Shown piece after piece: positions 10,382-20,370 of a DNA stretch of 64,000 nt. Location of the stretch: positions 1-64,000 of the forward strand of contig SHMW01000012.1 in assembly GCA_008080735.1 (NCBI GenBank), read 5' to 3'. This stretch comes from Promethearchaeota archaeon. Its GTDB lineage: Archaea > Asgardarchaeota > Lokiarchaeia > Sigyniarchaeales > SOKP01. Positions within the stretch are counted from its first letter, which is position 1. Every line of letters begins with the position of its first letter. The translations under genes and the position numbers were made by a program. The notes beneath the pieces are model-generated. The model did not search any database and was not told the origin of the DNA. It was given only the letters and a program-made list of their open reading frames with translations.

Positions 10382-10768
10382 CTATAATTTGAGGTATCCT
10401 TCAGACGCATTTACATAGACTTCTTTATTATTCGGTATTTTATCTATATCAATTCCTTGAACCATTGGAATGTCTGAAATAATTGCTCCTACTGCTACGA
10501 TTGCCTCTGCTTCAGCATTTATAAGAGCAATAGGTGCTTTTTGATTTTTTTTCAATTGATATATGACATAAGATCCCACTGTAGACCCTTTTCCAAGAGG
10601 AAATACGAATACTTTCCCAGCTATCGATTGTCCATAAAGGGCATTCTGTTTATCTACTATAGTGCCCTTGTCTGGATCAACATCTCCGAGAAAGGATATA
10701 GGGGTAGTACTAACTAGACTTCGTGCTTTTACTTTCCCTGGGACAATGGACTTACCCTTTAATATCAT
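10382..10768 (-). CDS. Aconitase X swivel domain protein (DUF126); phosphomevalonate dehydratase small subunit
   Basis: 128 aa; KGKSIVPGKVKARSLVSTTPISFLGDVDPDKGTI, FVFPLGKGSTVGSYVIYQL. Confidence 0.9.
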   Translation of the reverse strand: MILKGKSIVPGKVKARSLVSTTPISFLGDVDPDKGTIVDKQNALYGQSIAGKVFVFPLGKGSTVGSYVIYQLKKNQKAPIALINAEAEAIVAVGAIISDIPMVQGIDIDKIPNNKEVYVNASEGYLKL

Positions 10769-11894
10769 TTAAAAGTTCCTCTCTAGGTTTTAATATCGTT
10801 TTTATTTGGGACAATGTTTGCGAATAGTGTGCGGATTTAGTAGAGTCGGTAGCAAGACATTCAATACCTAATTTCTCCACAGGTGCCACAACCATACATG
10901 TATCTGAAAAAATTTTTATATTTGAGGGTACAGCTTTAATCTTTTCTTTGGCTTGTTTTGTCGTACATATCCAAATCTCTTTATTGGTTTTGTTTTTTTG
11001 TATTATTTCTTCAATCTCTTCTAATGAACAATGTGGACATCCAAAACTTATAATATTTGGCCTATCGCAATTTGTTAAATCTTCTTGAATAGAGATCAAT
11101 TCTTCGTGGTCCACGTGAATCCTTTCGGGCTTTTCAATTATACGAAATTCGGGTGTGATATTTTTTATCATGAATAAGGGTATCCCTCCTGATGCAGCAG
11201 CTCCTGCTCCCAGTGATTTAAGTTGGATCTGGTTTGCTTTCTTGATTCCAGAGATGATTGGGATTTTATTTTGTGCGTATTTACCAATATAATACCCCAA
11301 CAATGAGAAATCAAAATCCGTGAGGTCAAAATCTACTTCAAAGAGGATTTCTCCAACTCTATTCCTCTCCAAATGCATTCCATAATTTGGTGTTTTTCCG
11401 ATTAATGCCGCTGAGAGGGCACTTGGACCTCCCTCCCTATTAGTCATGGCTCCTAATATTGAATTTGCAAACACTACCGCAGACGACTCTGACCATGCAA
11501 TATGACTCCCTTTAGCTGGAATCAAACCTGCATGATATGGTGTGCAAGTGCAACTTTTTTGGATACCCATTGAAGTGAGCGCATCGATTATTCGGAGTTG
11601 TTTATTGGCAAAATCTTCAGATATCCCCATCTCTTTCCAATTAATAAGATCCATCCCCGCAGGATTCATCCTAGTTTCTACTACTACCTTTGCGTGGGAC
11701 CAATCTTCTAAAAAGCTCAATCCGGCATCTCCAATTGTCTTGTAAGAAACTCCCGAAACTTGCACTGAATCAATTGGTATTAACTTATCAGCATCAAAAA
11801 TATCTCCCAAAGTAGCTAGAATACGCATCGCTTTGGCCTTTATTGGTCCTAATTCACCATCTAAAATCTTTTCTTCCTGTTTTGTTAGAAACAT
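10752..11894 (-). CDS. Aconitase X catalytic domain protein; phosphomevalonate dehydratase large subunit
   Basis: 380 aa; CTCTPYHAGLIPAKGSHIAWSESSAVVFANSILGAMTNREGGPSALSAALIGKTPNYGMHL, FGCPHCS; overlaps the small subunit start. Confidence 0.92.
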   Translation of the reverse strand: MFLTKQEEKILDGELGPIKAKAMRILATLGDIFDADKLIPIDSVQVSGVSYKTIGDAGLSFLEDWSHAKVVVETRMNPAGMDLINWKEMGISEDFANKQLRIIDALTSMGIQKSCTCTPYHAGLIPAKGSHIAWSESSAVVFANSILGAMTNREGGPSALSAALIGKTPNYGMHLERNRVGEILFEVDFDLTDFDFSLLGYYIGKYAQNKIPIISGIKKANQIQLKSLGAGAAASGGIPLFMIKNITPEFRIIEKPERIHVDHEELISIQEDLTNCDRPNIISFGCPHCSLEEIEEIIQKNKTNKEIWICTTKQAKEKIKAVPSNIKIFSDTCMVVAPVEKLGIECLATDSTKSAHYSQTLSQIKTILKPREELLNDIKG

Positions 11895-13150
11895 TAAAAA
11901 CCAGCTTTGTTGAACTCTTCATTGTTTATTATCGGTTTGGTCGCATCCATCCCATATTTACATGTAATAGAATCTTCTGAGGAGGGATCTAAAGATGATC
12001 CTTTTGATTTTGGAACAAGAATTAGATCTTTATCTGCTTGAAAACGAGTTGCCACTGCCCATTCCACCTCATCAGGATTGGTTAGATCAATATCCTCATC
12101 AACAATAATCACACGTTTTAAACTAGGATGGGCTGCTAGAGAAGCTAATATAGCATTTTTAGGATCTCCTTCAGTTCTTTTTTCTATCTGAACGACTGCG
12201 TGTAACCAAGAACATCCTCCTTGAGTGAGAACCACATTTCTTACCGTAGGAATGGTATTGGAAACAGCTTTGAAAATCCGTGGTTCTTGTGGGATCCCCA
12301 TTAACATTTTGTGTTCCCTTCCGCCTGGTAAGATTGTTCTGAAGATCGGATTCTCTCTAAAATAGAGTGTATCCGCGATAAGAACTGGTTGTTTTCGAAC
12401 TCTATCTGCAGTTCCCGTTAAATCGATAAAAGGCCCTTCATCCGCTAATTGAGGTGTGATTCTCGCTTCAACTACAAACTCAGATTCGCAAGGTACAAGT
12501 ATTCCATTTGGTAATCTGAACACATCCAGACCATTTAAAAACGAAGAACTCAATTCTAACTCATCCAACTCGGGTGCGGAAAATGCAGAAGCAATTTCTA
12601 TTGCGGGGTGGATTCCGAATACGATGGTGACCTTTAATTCCTTTCCGCCTTTCAAAGCGTATTGATATGCATTATCTAAGTGTCTCTGGGCAACTATTCG
12701 AATTGAAAACCTATTCTGACCAATATACATCATCCGATGAAACGATGCGTTTTGACGTTTCTCATTTGGATAATCCACAATAACGACACTTGAAGTTGTG
12801 TATTTTTTGCCCGAATAGAAATCGATTACAGGTAAAAACTTATCAATTGTATTTTCTGAATCTAATTGAATCTTGTTCTTTAGGAAAGAAGCTGAATCCC
12901 TTATCTCGTATTTTCTAACATTTTCTAATTTTTTTAATATCTTTGGTATAGTATTTTCTTTAGTAGTGTTTAAAGCTAGCGCCACACTCTTTCGATTTGT
13001 AATCAATCCCGCAAGAATCATCGCATCGTATTCTTTAACTTTATAAATTGTTGGTGATTCATTTCGATCTTTAATTAATTTGGCGAGTTGAGTTATTTCA
13101 ATAAGATCTTCAAATTCTGTAATTCCAATTTTTTCCAAGAAACTTCGCAA
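11894..13150 (-). CDS. UbiD-family decarboxylase; probable trans-anhydromevalonate-5-phosphate decarboxylase
   Basis: 418 aa; UbiD motifs FGIHPAIEIASAFSAPELDELELSSSFLNGLDVFRLPNGILVPCESEFVVEARI, EGPFIDLTGTAD. Confidence 0.92.
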   Translation of the reverse strand: MRSFLEKIGITEFEDLIEITQLAKLIKDRNESPTIYKVKEYDAMILAGLITNRKSVALALNTTKENTIPKILKKLENVRKYEIRDSASFLKNKIQLDSENTIDKFLPVIDFYSGKKYTTSSVVIVDYPNEKRQNASFHRMMYIGQNRFSIRIVAQRHLDNAYQYALKGGKELKVTIVFGIHPAIEIASAFSAPELDELELSSSFLNGLDVFRLPNGILVPCESEFVVEARITPQLADEGPFIDLTGTADRVRKQPVLIADTLYFRENPIFRTILPGGREHKMLMGIPQEPRIFKAVSNTIPTVRNVVLTQGGCSWLHAVVQIEKRTEGDPKNAILASLAAHPSLKRVIIVDEDIDLTNPDEVEWAVATRFQADKDLILVPKSKGSSLDPSSEDSITCKYGMDATKPIINNEEFNKAGF

Positions 13151-13210
13151 TTGAATCTACCTCTAAAATTTGAGTTATTATAAAATATGTTAACATTCTA
13201 AAAGATTTGA

Positions 13211-13759
13211 CTAAAATTCTCCCCAGCGTTTTATGTTTGAATCTATCCCCACCAGATCTAAAATGCGTCCTACGATATTTTCATTGAGTTCTTCAATAGA
13301 TTTTGGTTTTATATAATAGGAAGGGATGGGAGGCGCAATAATTACCCCTAATTTGGCTAATTTCAGCATATTTTCTAAATGGATTGCATTAAATGGGCTT
13401 TCTCTTACCGCCAAGATAAGTTGCCTTTTTTCTTTTAAGCTAACATCCGCGGCTCTCGTTATTAAAGTGTCTGCGAATCCGTGTGCAATTGCAGATAAAG
13501 TTTTCATCGAACAAGGAATAATTATCATTGATTCAAATTTATAGGATCCACTTGAGGGTGGAGCGGTTAGGTCATTTTCAGAATGACATCTTGTTGCAAG
13601 ATTTTGGATCCTATCTATTGCAAAATCCGTTTCTAGTTCAATCACATCTTTTGCATTTTCCGAAATAATTAAATCCGTTTCAATATTGTGGTTCTTCAAA
13701 GCTTCGAGTAATTTTACCGCGAAATTTACTCCAGAAGCGCCAGTTATAGCTACTATCAT
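13211..13759 (-). CDS. ubiX: UbiX-family flavin prenyltransferase
   Basis: 182 aa; MIVAITGASGVNFAVKLLEAL, IIIPCSMKTLSAIAHGFADTLITRAADVSLKEKRQLILAVRESP. Confidence 0.95.
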   Translation of the reverse strand: MIVAITGASGVNFAVKLLEALKNHNIETDLIISENAKDVIELETDFAIDRIQNLATRCHSENDLTAPPSSGSYKFESMIIIPCSMKTLSAIAHGFADTLITRAADVSLKEKRQLILAVRESPFNAIHLENMLKLAKLGVIIAPPIPSYYIKPKSIEELNENIVGRILDLVGIDSNIKRWGEF

Positions 13760-13972
13760 TTTTAGGGCGTAATTATTAATGAAGAGACTTAGATTTAACT
13801 GATCTAATTGATGCTGATATATTTATTTGTGTGTTATTAAGGAATAAATCTTGAAACTAATAAGAATTAATGCTTTAATTATCAGAAAAGAAAAGTATAA
13901 ATTATTTTGAAAAAAGATATAATAATAGTAAAAGCATAGTTCTATAATTATACAAACTTAGCATGATCAAAA

Positions 13973-14776
13973 ATGAGTGTTGACTGGATAAAGGCAGAAG
14001 AAAACCCAGATAAGTCTCAAAAAGTATCTGGAAGATTTCTATTAGATTTAAGAGCCAAGACTTCAGATTTAGAAAAGCATTTAAGCCGGCTAAAGTCTGA
14101 ATTAGAAGATAAAACTGAAAAATTAGCTGATTCGAAAGAAAAACTCATCAATTCTGAAAAATATTTGGAAGAACTTACACTTAAATTAAAAGATACTAAT
14201 CAAAAAATAAAAGATTTAAAGAAAACCCGAGAAGAATTGAATCAAGAAATCTCCAATTTGGAACACAGGTTAGAAGAAAAAGATGCTATCATAGATCATA
14301 TGGAGGAGAAAATGAAAGAATCTTCTGAGAAGGTTATAAAATTAAATAACATAATCAATGAAAAAGAAAAACTTTTGAAGGATAAAGACAACCTCGTACA
14401 AGAAAGAGAGAATACAATAAATGAAAAAGATAGATTAATCGGAAATCAAACCTCAAAGATCACCGATCTTCAATCAAAAATAGAGAACTTAAACTCTCAA
14501 TTGCAATCTAAAGAAGAACAAATTAACAAATTCCACCAAAATATTGAAAAACTGAAAGAGGAGGAGGAAAAAATAAAAAATAGCTACGAAGAGAAGCTTT
14601 CCTCCAAGCAAGAACAAATCGATGATTTGAAAATGGATATTAAAACAATCAATGACACGATTGAAGAAGCCCAAGAAATTCAATCCCTTATGAAGAAAAT
14701 GTCAGAAGTGATGGAGCTTAAAGGTTTTATCAACGAAAAAGAATTGGAAGAAATAAAAGCAGGGAAGCAAATTTAA
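13973..14776 (+). CDS. Long coiled-coil protein, paralogue of the 9846-10358 gene
   Basis: 267 aa; MSVDWIKAEENPDKSQKVSGRFLLDLRAKTSDLEK, near-continuous heptads, then KMSEVMELKGFINEKELEEIKAGKQI. Confidence 0.8.
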   Translation: MSVDWIKAEENPDKSQKVSGRFLLDLRAKTSDLEKHLSRLKSELEDKTEKLADSKEKLINSEKYLEELTLKLKDTNQKIKDLKKTREELNQEISNLEHRLEEKDAIIDHMEEKMKESSEKVIKLNNIINEKEKLLKDKDNLVQERENTINEKDRLIGNQTSKITDLQSKIENLNSQLQSKEEQINKFHQNIEKLKEEEEKIKNSYEEKLSSKQEQIDDLKMDIKTINDTIEEAQEIQSLMKKMSEVMELKGFINEKELEEIKAGKQI

Positions 14777-14945
14777 ATGCGCTTATAGGTTTCTTAACCG
14801 TTTACGATAAATTATTCATAGCGCTATTTTATTTTCCATCATTCTTCTTTTGAAAAAAATTATTATAATATGAATAATTAGAAATCCTATCATTAAATTA
14901 AATTTAAGCTCACTTTCCCATTATTAGGCAATTTAGGTTTTTATA

Positions 14946-16067
14946 GTGAATACTCTACCACTCATGTTTAAAAAATTGGGGGAAAATGAACGTGTTTTAG
15001 GATGTTTTCCTCTCTATCCCCCCTTGGAATTACTGGATTCAATGAACTTCACACCCTTTATTATGTGGGGATTTAAAAATCTGTTTTCAAATACCCATCA
15101 GAGTGACAAACATATTCAGAATTACGTATGTTCTATTGTCAGGTATCTCACAGAATTTTCCATCTCCGAATATGGGTCTATCCTAAAAGGTCTGCTTTTT
15201 TATAATGCTTGCGACAGTTTGAGAAATTTACCCGAAATATTAACTACCGCCCTCAGAGGAAAGAATCAAACTATTCCATCTATTCATTTTCATCTTCCAA
15301 TGAAATCTATGGAAAAATCTTATGTTCATAATTTTCTTATAAATGAAATAAATCTTCTTATTCAAGATCTTGAGAAGCTTTTTCAAACTACATTCAATTT
15401 TGAACAATTTCGAAAAAGCGTGAATAACTATAGAAAATATCGACAATTGTCTAAGCAATTAGAAGATGCAGTCATACAAAATAAGAAATCTTATGAAGAT
15501 TATGTGAAGACAATGTTTCAGTCGAATTATCTAAATATTCATGAGAAAATAAAATTAGTAAATTCCTCTCTCAAGAAAATCTCCGAAAAATCAACTTTAG
15601 AGAAGAATTCAAATATGAACAAGGTAATTTTATCGGGAATCTTCCCTCCTCCTCTAAAAGTGATTAAGCTTATTGAAAATTCTGGATTTCAAATAGTGGG
15701 TAACGATATTGCCTCGCTTAGGCGAAGTGTTCATTATACCCCACCCGAAAATTCATATCAGAATGTAGGAGAGTATTATGTTGAGTTTTATCAAAACCAT
15801 TTTCCATGTCCGACCCTACTTTATACCTCAGATAGGCGAATACCAAAATTTCTGGAATTGATTGATTTTACCGATGCTGATGGGGTGATTTTTATTGGGG
15901 AAAAGTTTTGCGAATATGAATATTTCGAATTCCCAACACTGAAGAATGCTTTAAATAAAAATGGAATAAAAACACTGGAATTGGAGTTTTCAGCAGAAGA
16001 AACCTATAATATAGAGGCTTATAAAACCAGAATCGAAGCCTTTTATGAATTAATTTCAAATATATAA
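14946..16067 (+). CDS. 2-hydroxyacyl-CoA dehydratase family protein (HgdB/BcrB-C-like), subunit 1
   Basis: 373 aa; N-terminal LGCFPLYPPLELLDSMNFTPF, LLFYNACDSLRNL, GVIFIGEKFCEYEYFEFPTLKNAL; adjacent to a clear family member. Confidence 0.78.
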   Translation: MNTLPLMFKKLGENERVLGCFPLYPPLELLDSMNFTPFIMWGFKNLFSNTHQSDKHIQNYVCSIVRYLTEFSISEYGSILKGLLFYNACDSLRNLPEILTTALRGKNQTIPSIHFHLPMKSMEKSYVHNFLINEINLLIQDLEKLFQTTFNFEQFRKSVNNYRKYRQLSKQLEDAVIQNKKSYEDYVKTMFQSNYLNIHEKIKLVNSSLKKISEKSTLEKNSNMNKVILSGIFPPPLKVIKLIENSGFQIVGNDIASLRRSVHYTPPENSYQNVGEYYVEFYQNHFPCPTLLYTSDRRIPKFLELIDFTDADGVIFIGEKFCEYEYFEFPTLKNALNKNGIKTLELEFSAEETYNIEAYKTRIEAFYELISNI

Positions 16068-16085
16068 TCTGGAAGGAAGAAAAAA

Positions 16086-17351
16086 ATGTCAAAATCACGA
16101 AGATTAGAAAAGTCTGCGAAAAATCTCACGAAGATGATGGGGATGTATTACACATACAATAAAATTCAAGCGAAAAAAGGTAAATTTGTCGTCTGGATCG
16201 CGATTGTAGTCCCTGTTGAATTATTAAAAGGATTTGATGATCTCATCATCGCCGTCCCAGAAAATCATTCCGCCATGTGTGCGGCTAAAAAATTAGGTCC
16301 TACTCTTGCTGAAACTGCCGAAAGTAAAGGATTTTCGATGGATTTATGCTCCTACGCACGAATAGATATGGGTTCCATGTTTGGTGATGGAGAAAACTCT
16401 CCTATTGGGGGACTACCTAAACCAGATTTACTAATTTCAAATACTAATAACTGTTCTTTGCTGGTAAAATGGTTTGATGTGTACCATCGTGAATATGATA
16501 TTCCCCACTTTATCTTGGATATTCCCTTCTGTTATGAGGAGCAAAAAGAAAAAGATTTGGAATATATTGTAAGGCAATATAGGGAATTAATCGATTTTAT
16601 TGAAGATTTATCTGGAAAAGAATTCAGTATTGAAAAAGTAAAGGAAGCAATTAAATACTCAAATCAAGCGATGAAGCACTGGAAGAGATTTCTCGGATAT
16701 GCGGCACATCACCCATCGGGAATTTCTGCCTTCGATTCTTTTGTGCATATGGCCCCGTACTTAAGTTCTCATCGAGGTACCCCCTTAATTGTAGAACATT
16801 TTAAAATGCTTGCAGATGAGACCCAAGCCTTAATGGAAGAAGGAGAATATCCAGTCAAAAATGAAAAATATAGATTATTATGGGATAACATCGCTCCTTG
16901 GCATCAATTACGACCTATGTCTTCAAAACTTGCAAAAATCGATGCAAATATTATTTATGCGACATACACTTCTTGCATGGGAACTGTAGAAGGCGAGATT
17001 GAACGGTATTCATTAGATCCGAACAAACCATTGAGATCTTTAGCACGAATCCAGAACTCTACAGTCTGTCCTTATGGACTTGAATTACGATTTAACGCTA
17101 TGTCAGAGATGATAGAATGGTTTGATATCGATGGTGTGGTATTCACGAGCAATTTCAGTTGTAAACCTTATTCGGTTATGCAATTAGATCTAATGAGGAA
17201 GATACAAGAATCCTATCCTAAAGTCCCTTGCGTAATGATCAATGTGGATCACGCAGATGTAAGAAAATATAATGAAGAGAAGGTTTTTCTGAAAATAGAG
17301 ACTCTTATAGAGGAAATCGAATCCATAAGAGAAAAAAGTATTGAGAGCTGA
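16086..17351 (+). CDS. 2-hydroxyacyl-CoA dehydratase family protein, subunit 2
   Basis: 421 aa; PENHSAMCAAKKLGPTLAETAESKGFSMDLCSYARIDMGSMF, PDLLISNTNNCSLLVKWFD, CPYGLELRFNAM, FSCKPYSVMQLDLMRKIQE. Confidence 0.92.
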   Translation: MSKSRRLEKSAKNLTKMMGMYYTYNKIQAKKGKFVVWIAIVVPVELLKGFDDLIIAVPENHSAMCAAKKLGPTLAETAESKGFSMDLCSYARIDMGSMFGDGENSPIGGLPKPDLLISNTNNCSLLVKWFDVYHREYDIPHFILDIPFCYEEQKEKDLEYIVRQYRELIDFIEDLSGKEFSIEKVKEAIKYSNQAMKHWKRFLGYAAHHPSGISAFDSFVHMAPYLSSHRGTPLIVEHFKMLADETQALMEEGEYPVKNEKYRLLWDNIAPWHQLRPMSSKLAKIDANIIYATYTSCMGTVEGEIERYSLDPNKPLRSLARIQNSTVCPYGLELRFNAMSEMIEWFDIDGVVFTSNFSCKPYSVMQLDLMRKIQESYPKVPCVMINVDHADVRKYNEEKVFLKIETLIEEIESIREKSIES

Positions 17352-17604
17352 TCTTATTCAATTGTGTAGATATAAGAAGATATGACATTGAGTTTACTAT
17401 AAATTCCTCAGTTTTGAAGTAATTGATTAAAATATCCTTAATTATATTCTATTATTATTTTAACCTTTTTTGCTAAATTGGATATTTCAGTCCGTTATTA
17501 TCTGCTTATTTGAGTAAGACAGAAATGAAAATTATAGCTTTAAATAGAAGTATGACAAAATTATCTTATCATACATACAAAAAATATCTCAAAAAAGATC
17601 GATT

Positions 17605-17970
17605 ATGAAATTAAATGTTATAAATACTAAAAATCCAGATGTGATGGTTCTCATCTGGTTATTAGGCGGAGCGATAGGAGCCCTTTCTGGTTCACTTATC
17701 TTGACCACTTTTGGCGATACTTCTACCTACCTAAGATATCTTAGCGATAAAGTAATTACACTACAAACACTTGGGATTATGATATTTATAATTGCATTGA
17801 TTCTACTAATGTCTAATATTGTATCATTTCGAAAAGCAACCGATAGAATCAATAGCAGTGTGAATGTCCAAATATTTATTTTTGCCAGTGTTTTACTCGC
17901 TATTATGCTAATGATAACTAGTCTTATTATAGGTAATGACTATTTAGCAAATCTAAATGTAGTTGACTAA
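17605..17970 (+). CDS. Small polytopic membrane protein
   Basis: 121 aa, about 4 hydrophobic segments. Confidence 0.65.
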   Translation: MKLNVINTKNPDVMVLIWLLGGAIGALSGSLILTTFGDTSTYLRYLSDKVITLQTLGIMIFIIALILLMSNIVSFRKATDRINSSVNVQIFIFASVLLAIMLMITSLIIGNDYLANLNVVD

Positions 17971-17989
17971 TTTATTAAGGTGATAATTT

Positions 17990-18346
17990 ATGAATATAAA
18001 AAACTTAGAAATACAACCCCACAGATTGGATGCCATCCTCGGAGTATTCTTTTTAGGAGTTTCCTTTATGATGTCTCTTACAAATATTTTGATAAGAGCC
18101 ATTAACAATTCTATTATGATTGAAAAGATGGAGCCATTAGTCTATAGTAATTTGGGAATATTCATTCTAGGGCTCTTATTGATTCTAGTGAATATTATTT
18201 TAGTGTGGAAAGCAAAATACTCTAAAACAGAAAATGGAAAAGGAGATAATATAGTCTACAGTTTAATTTTATTCTCCATACTTCTCTTCATAATAAATAT
18301 AATTCTGTTTATGACTCCAAATCCATTAATTGGTTTAATAAATTAA
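17990..18346 (+). CDS. Small polytopic membrane protein
   Basis: 118 aa, about 4 hydrophobic segments, 19 bp downstream of a similar gene. Confidence 0.65.
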   Translation: MNIKNLEIQPHRLDAILGVFFLGVSFMMSLTNILIRAINNSIMIEKMEPLVYSNLGIFILGLLLILVNIILVWKAKYSKTENGKGDNIVYSLILFSILLFIINIILFMTPNPLIGLIN

Positions 18347-18580
18347 TTTCCAATTTAAGAAACATACATTTTTTATTTTTATTTTTTTAAATTCTCCCTG
18401 TTAGATCTTCTTATAATTTGGATTATAAATCTAAAAATATCTAAATAGATATCAGCGTAACCCAATTGAGATTCCTTTAATCTTAAGTGTAATTAGAGAG
18501 CTTTCATGTAATTTAACCGTAAAACTGAAATAATTAGAAAAGATTAATTGTAAATATAAAAATTTATGGAAAGTTAAATA

Positions 18581-18850
18581 ATGAAAGCAATTGTATCTGT
18601 TATAGGAATGGATAAACCAGGAATCGTCGCAACGGTTTCTCAAATACTAGCAGATCATAAAGTGAATATCACTGATATATCTCAATCATATGCTCAAGAA
18701 TTTTTTACAATGATCATGGTCGTCGATTTTGAGCGGACTGATTCAACAATAAAACAAGTAAATGAGGATTTAAAAAAAGCCGGTGAAGAGATTGGCGTAT
18801 TTATATCAATTCAGCATGAAGATATATTTCGAGCAATGCATAGAATATAA
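18581..18850 (+). CDS. ACT domain protein, UPF0237 family
   Basis: 89 aa; MKAIVSVIGMDKPGIVATVSQILADHKVNITDISQSYAQEFFTMIMVVDFE. Confidence 0.92.
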   Translation: MKAIVSVIGMDKPGIVATVSQILADHKVNITDISQSYAQEFFTMIMVVDFERTDSTIKQVNEDLKKAGEEIGVFISIQHEDIFRAMHRI

Positions 18851-18888
18851 CTACTAAATTTTAGTAATTATTAAAAAGGAAAAATAAA

Positions 18889-20346
18889 ATGTCATTTACT
18901 CCAGAAGAAGTATTAGAAACTAAAAGAATGATTCAAGAGCAAGGACTAGATGTTAGGACAATTACAATGGGTATAAATTTATTAGACTGTATCGATCCAA
19001 ATCTGGACAATATGTTGGAAAAAATTGAACGTAAAATTCTTTCTATGGCTAATAATCTTTCTAAGGTCGCCACTTCAATAGAGGAGGATTTTGGGATTCC
19101 AATAATTAATCGAAGATTGACAGTGACTCCTATATCATTACTCTTGGGTTCTTTGGAAGCAATTCAAGAGCTGCCTTTAGAGGATATCCAAGCATTCAAC
19201 GATCCATTATTTCATAAATATAAGGTCGCAAACCCGAAGATTTCTAACGAAGCAATTAAATCCTGCATTGCTATAGCAAATACCCTTGATCAAGCGGCAA
19301 AAAAGGTGGGTGTTGATTTTTTGGGAGGATTCTCCGCTTTGGTGCATAAAGGATTTACTCGTGCAGATTTATGTTTAATACAGAGTCTTCCAGATGTTCT
19401 CTCATCTACGGAGAGAGTCTGTAGTTCGATCAATGTCGCTGCAACTAGGGCGGGGATGAATATGAACGCTGTGAAAATGATGGGAGAGATAATCCATCAA
19501 ATTGCGATGAATACGAGAGAAAACAATTCTATTGGATGCGCTAAACTTGTCGTATTCGCTAATGCAGTAGAGGATAATCCTTTTATGGCCGGAGGGTTTC
19601 ACGGTGTAGGAGAATCTGAATGTTGTATAAATGTGGGGATTTCTGGCCCTGGAGTAATACGAAATATCGTAAAACATCAAAGAAATTCGGATTTTGAAAC
19701 ACTTGCAGAATCAATTAAGAAGACCGCCTTTAAAATTACTCGAATGGGTCAATTAGTCGCTCAAGAAGCATCTAAACGATTAAATATTCCTTTTGGTATC
19801 GTCGATCTTTCATTGGCACCTACCACAAGACCTTTTGATAGCGTTGCTGGAATTCTGGAAGATATGGGGTTAGAAACAACCGGTGCCCCGGGTTCAACAG
19901 CAGCCTTAGCATTACTAACTGATGCTGTAAAAAAGGGTGGATTAATGGCCTCCTCGTATGTGGGTGGATTATCTGGTGCGTTTATTCCCGTAAGCGAGGA
20001 TAAATTTATGACAGAGGCTGCGCGAAAGAATATTTTAACAATCGAAAAACTTGAGGCAATGACGTCTGTATGCTCCACAGGTTTAGATATGATCTGTATT
20101 CCCGGTTCTACACCTCCAACGACCATCGCAGGAATTATCGCGGATGAGGCAGCGATAGGGATGATGAACCAAAAAACTGTGGGAATAAGATTAATACCTG
20201 TAATTGGGAAGGATATCGGAGAGGAAGTCGCGTTTGGCGGTCTATTAGGGAACTCAATTGTTATGCCGGTTGAGCGAAGCTCATGTGAGATGTTCATAAA
20301 TAGACAAGGAAGGATCCCCGCACCCGTCCATTCTCAAAGAAATTAA
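18889..20346 (+). CDS. UPF0210 (DUF711) family protein
   Basis: 485 aa; DVRTITMGINLLDCIDPN, PFMAGGFHGVGESECCINVGISGPGV, SLAPTTRPFDSVAGILEDMGLE, CSTGLDMICIPGSTPPTTIAGIIADEAAIGMMNQKT. Confidence 0.93.
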   Translation: MSFTPEEVLETKRMIQEQGLDVRTITMGINLLDCIDPNLDNMLEKIERKILSMANNLSKVATSIEEDFGIPIINRRLTVTPISLLLGSLEAIQELPLEDIQAFNDPLFHKYKVANPKISNEAIKSCIAIANTLDQAAKKVGVDFLGGFSALVHKGFTRADLCLIQSLPDVLSSTERVCSSINVAATRAGMNMNAVKMMGEIIHQIAMNTRENNSIGCAKLVVFANAVEDNPFMAGGFHGVGESECCINVGISGPGVIRNIVKHQRNSDFETLAESIKKTAFKITRMGQLVAQEASKRLNIPFGIVDLSLAPTTRPFDSVAGILEDMGLETTGAPGSTAALALLTDAVKKGGLMASSYVGGLSGAFIPVSEDKFMTEAARKNILTIEKLEAMTSVCSTGLDMICIPGSTPPTTIAGIIADEAAIGMMNQKTVGIRLIPVIGKDIGEEVAFGGLLGNSIVMPVERSSCEMFINRQGRIPAPVHSQRN

Positions 20347-20370
20347 TATCGCTTCCTTAGGAATTTTATT

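Noticed and set aside
19761-20297. 178-aa antisense ORF inside the UPF0210 gene
   Set aside because: Shadow ORF on the opposite strand of a strongly recognised gene.
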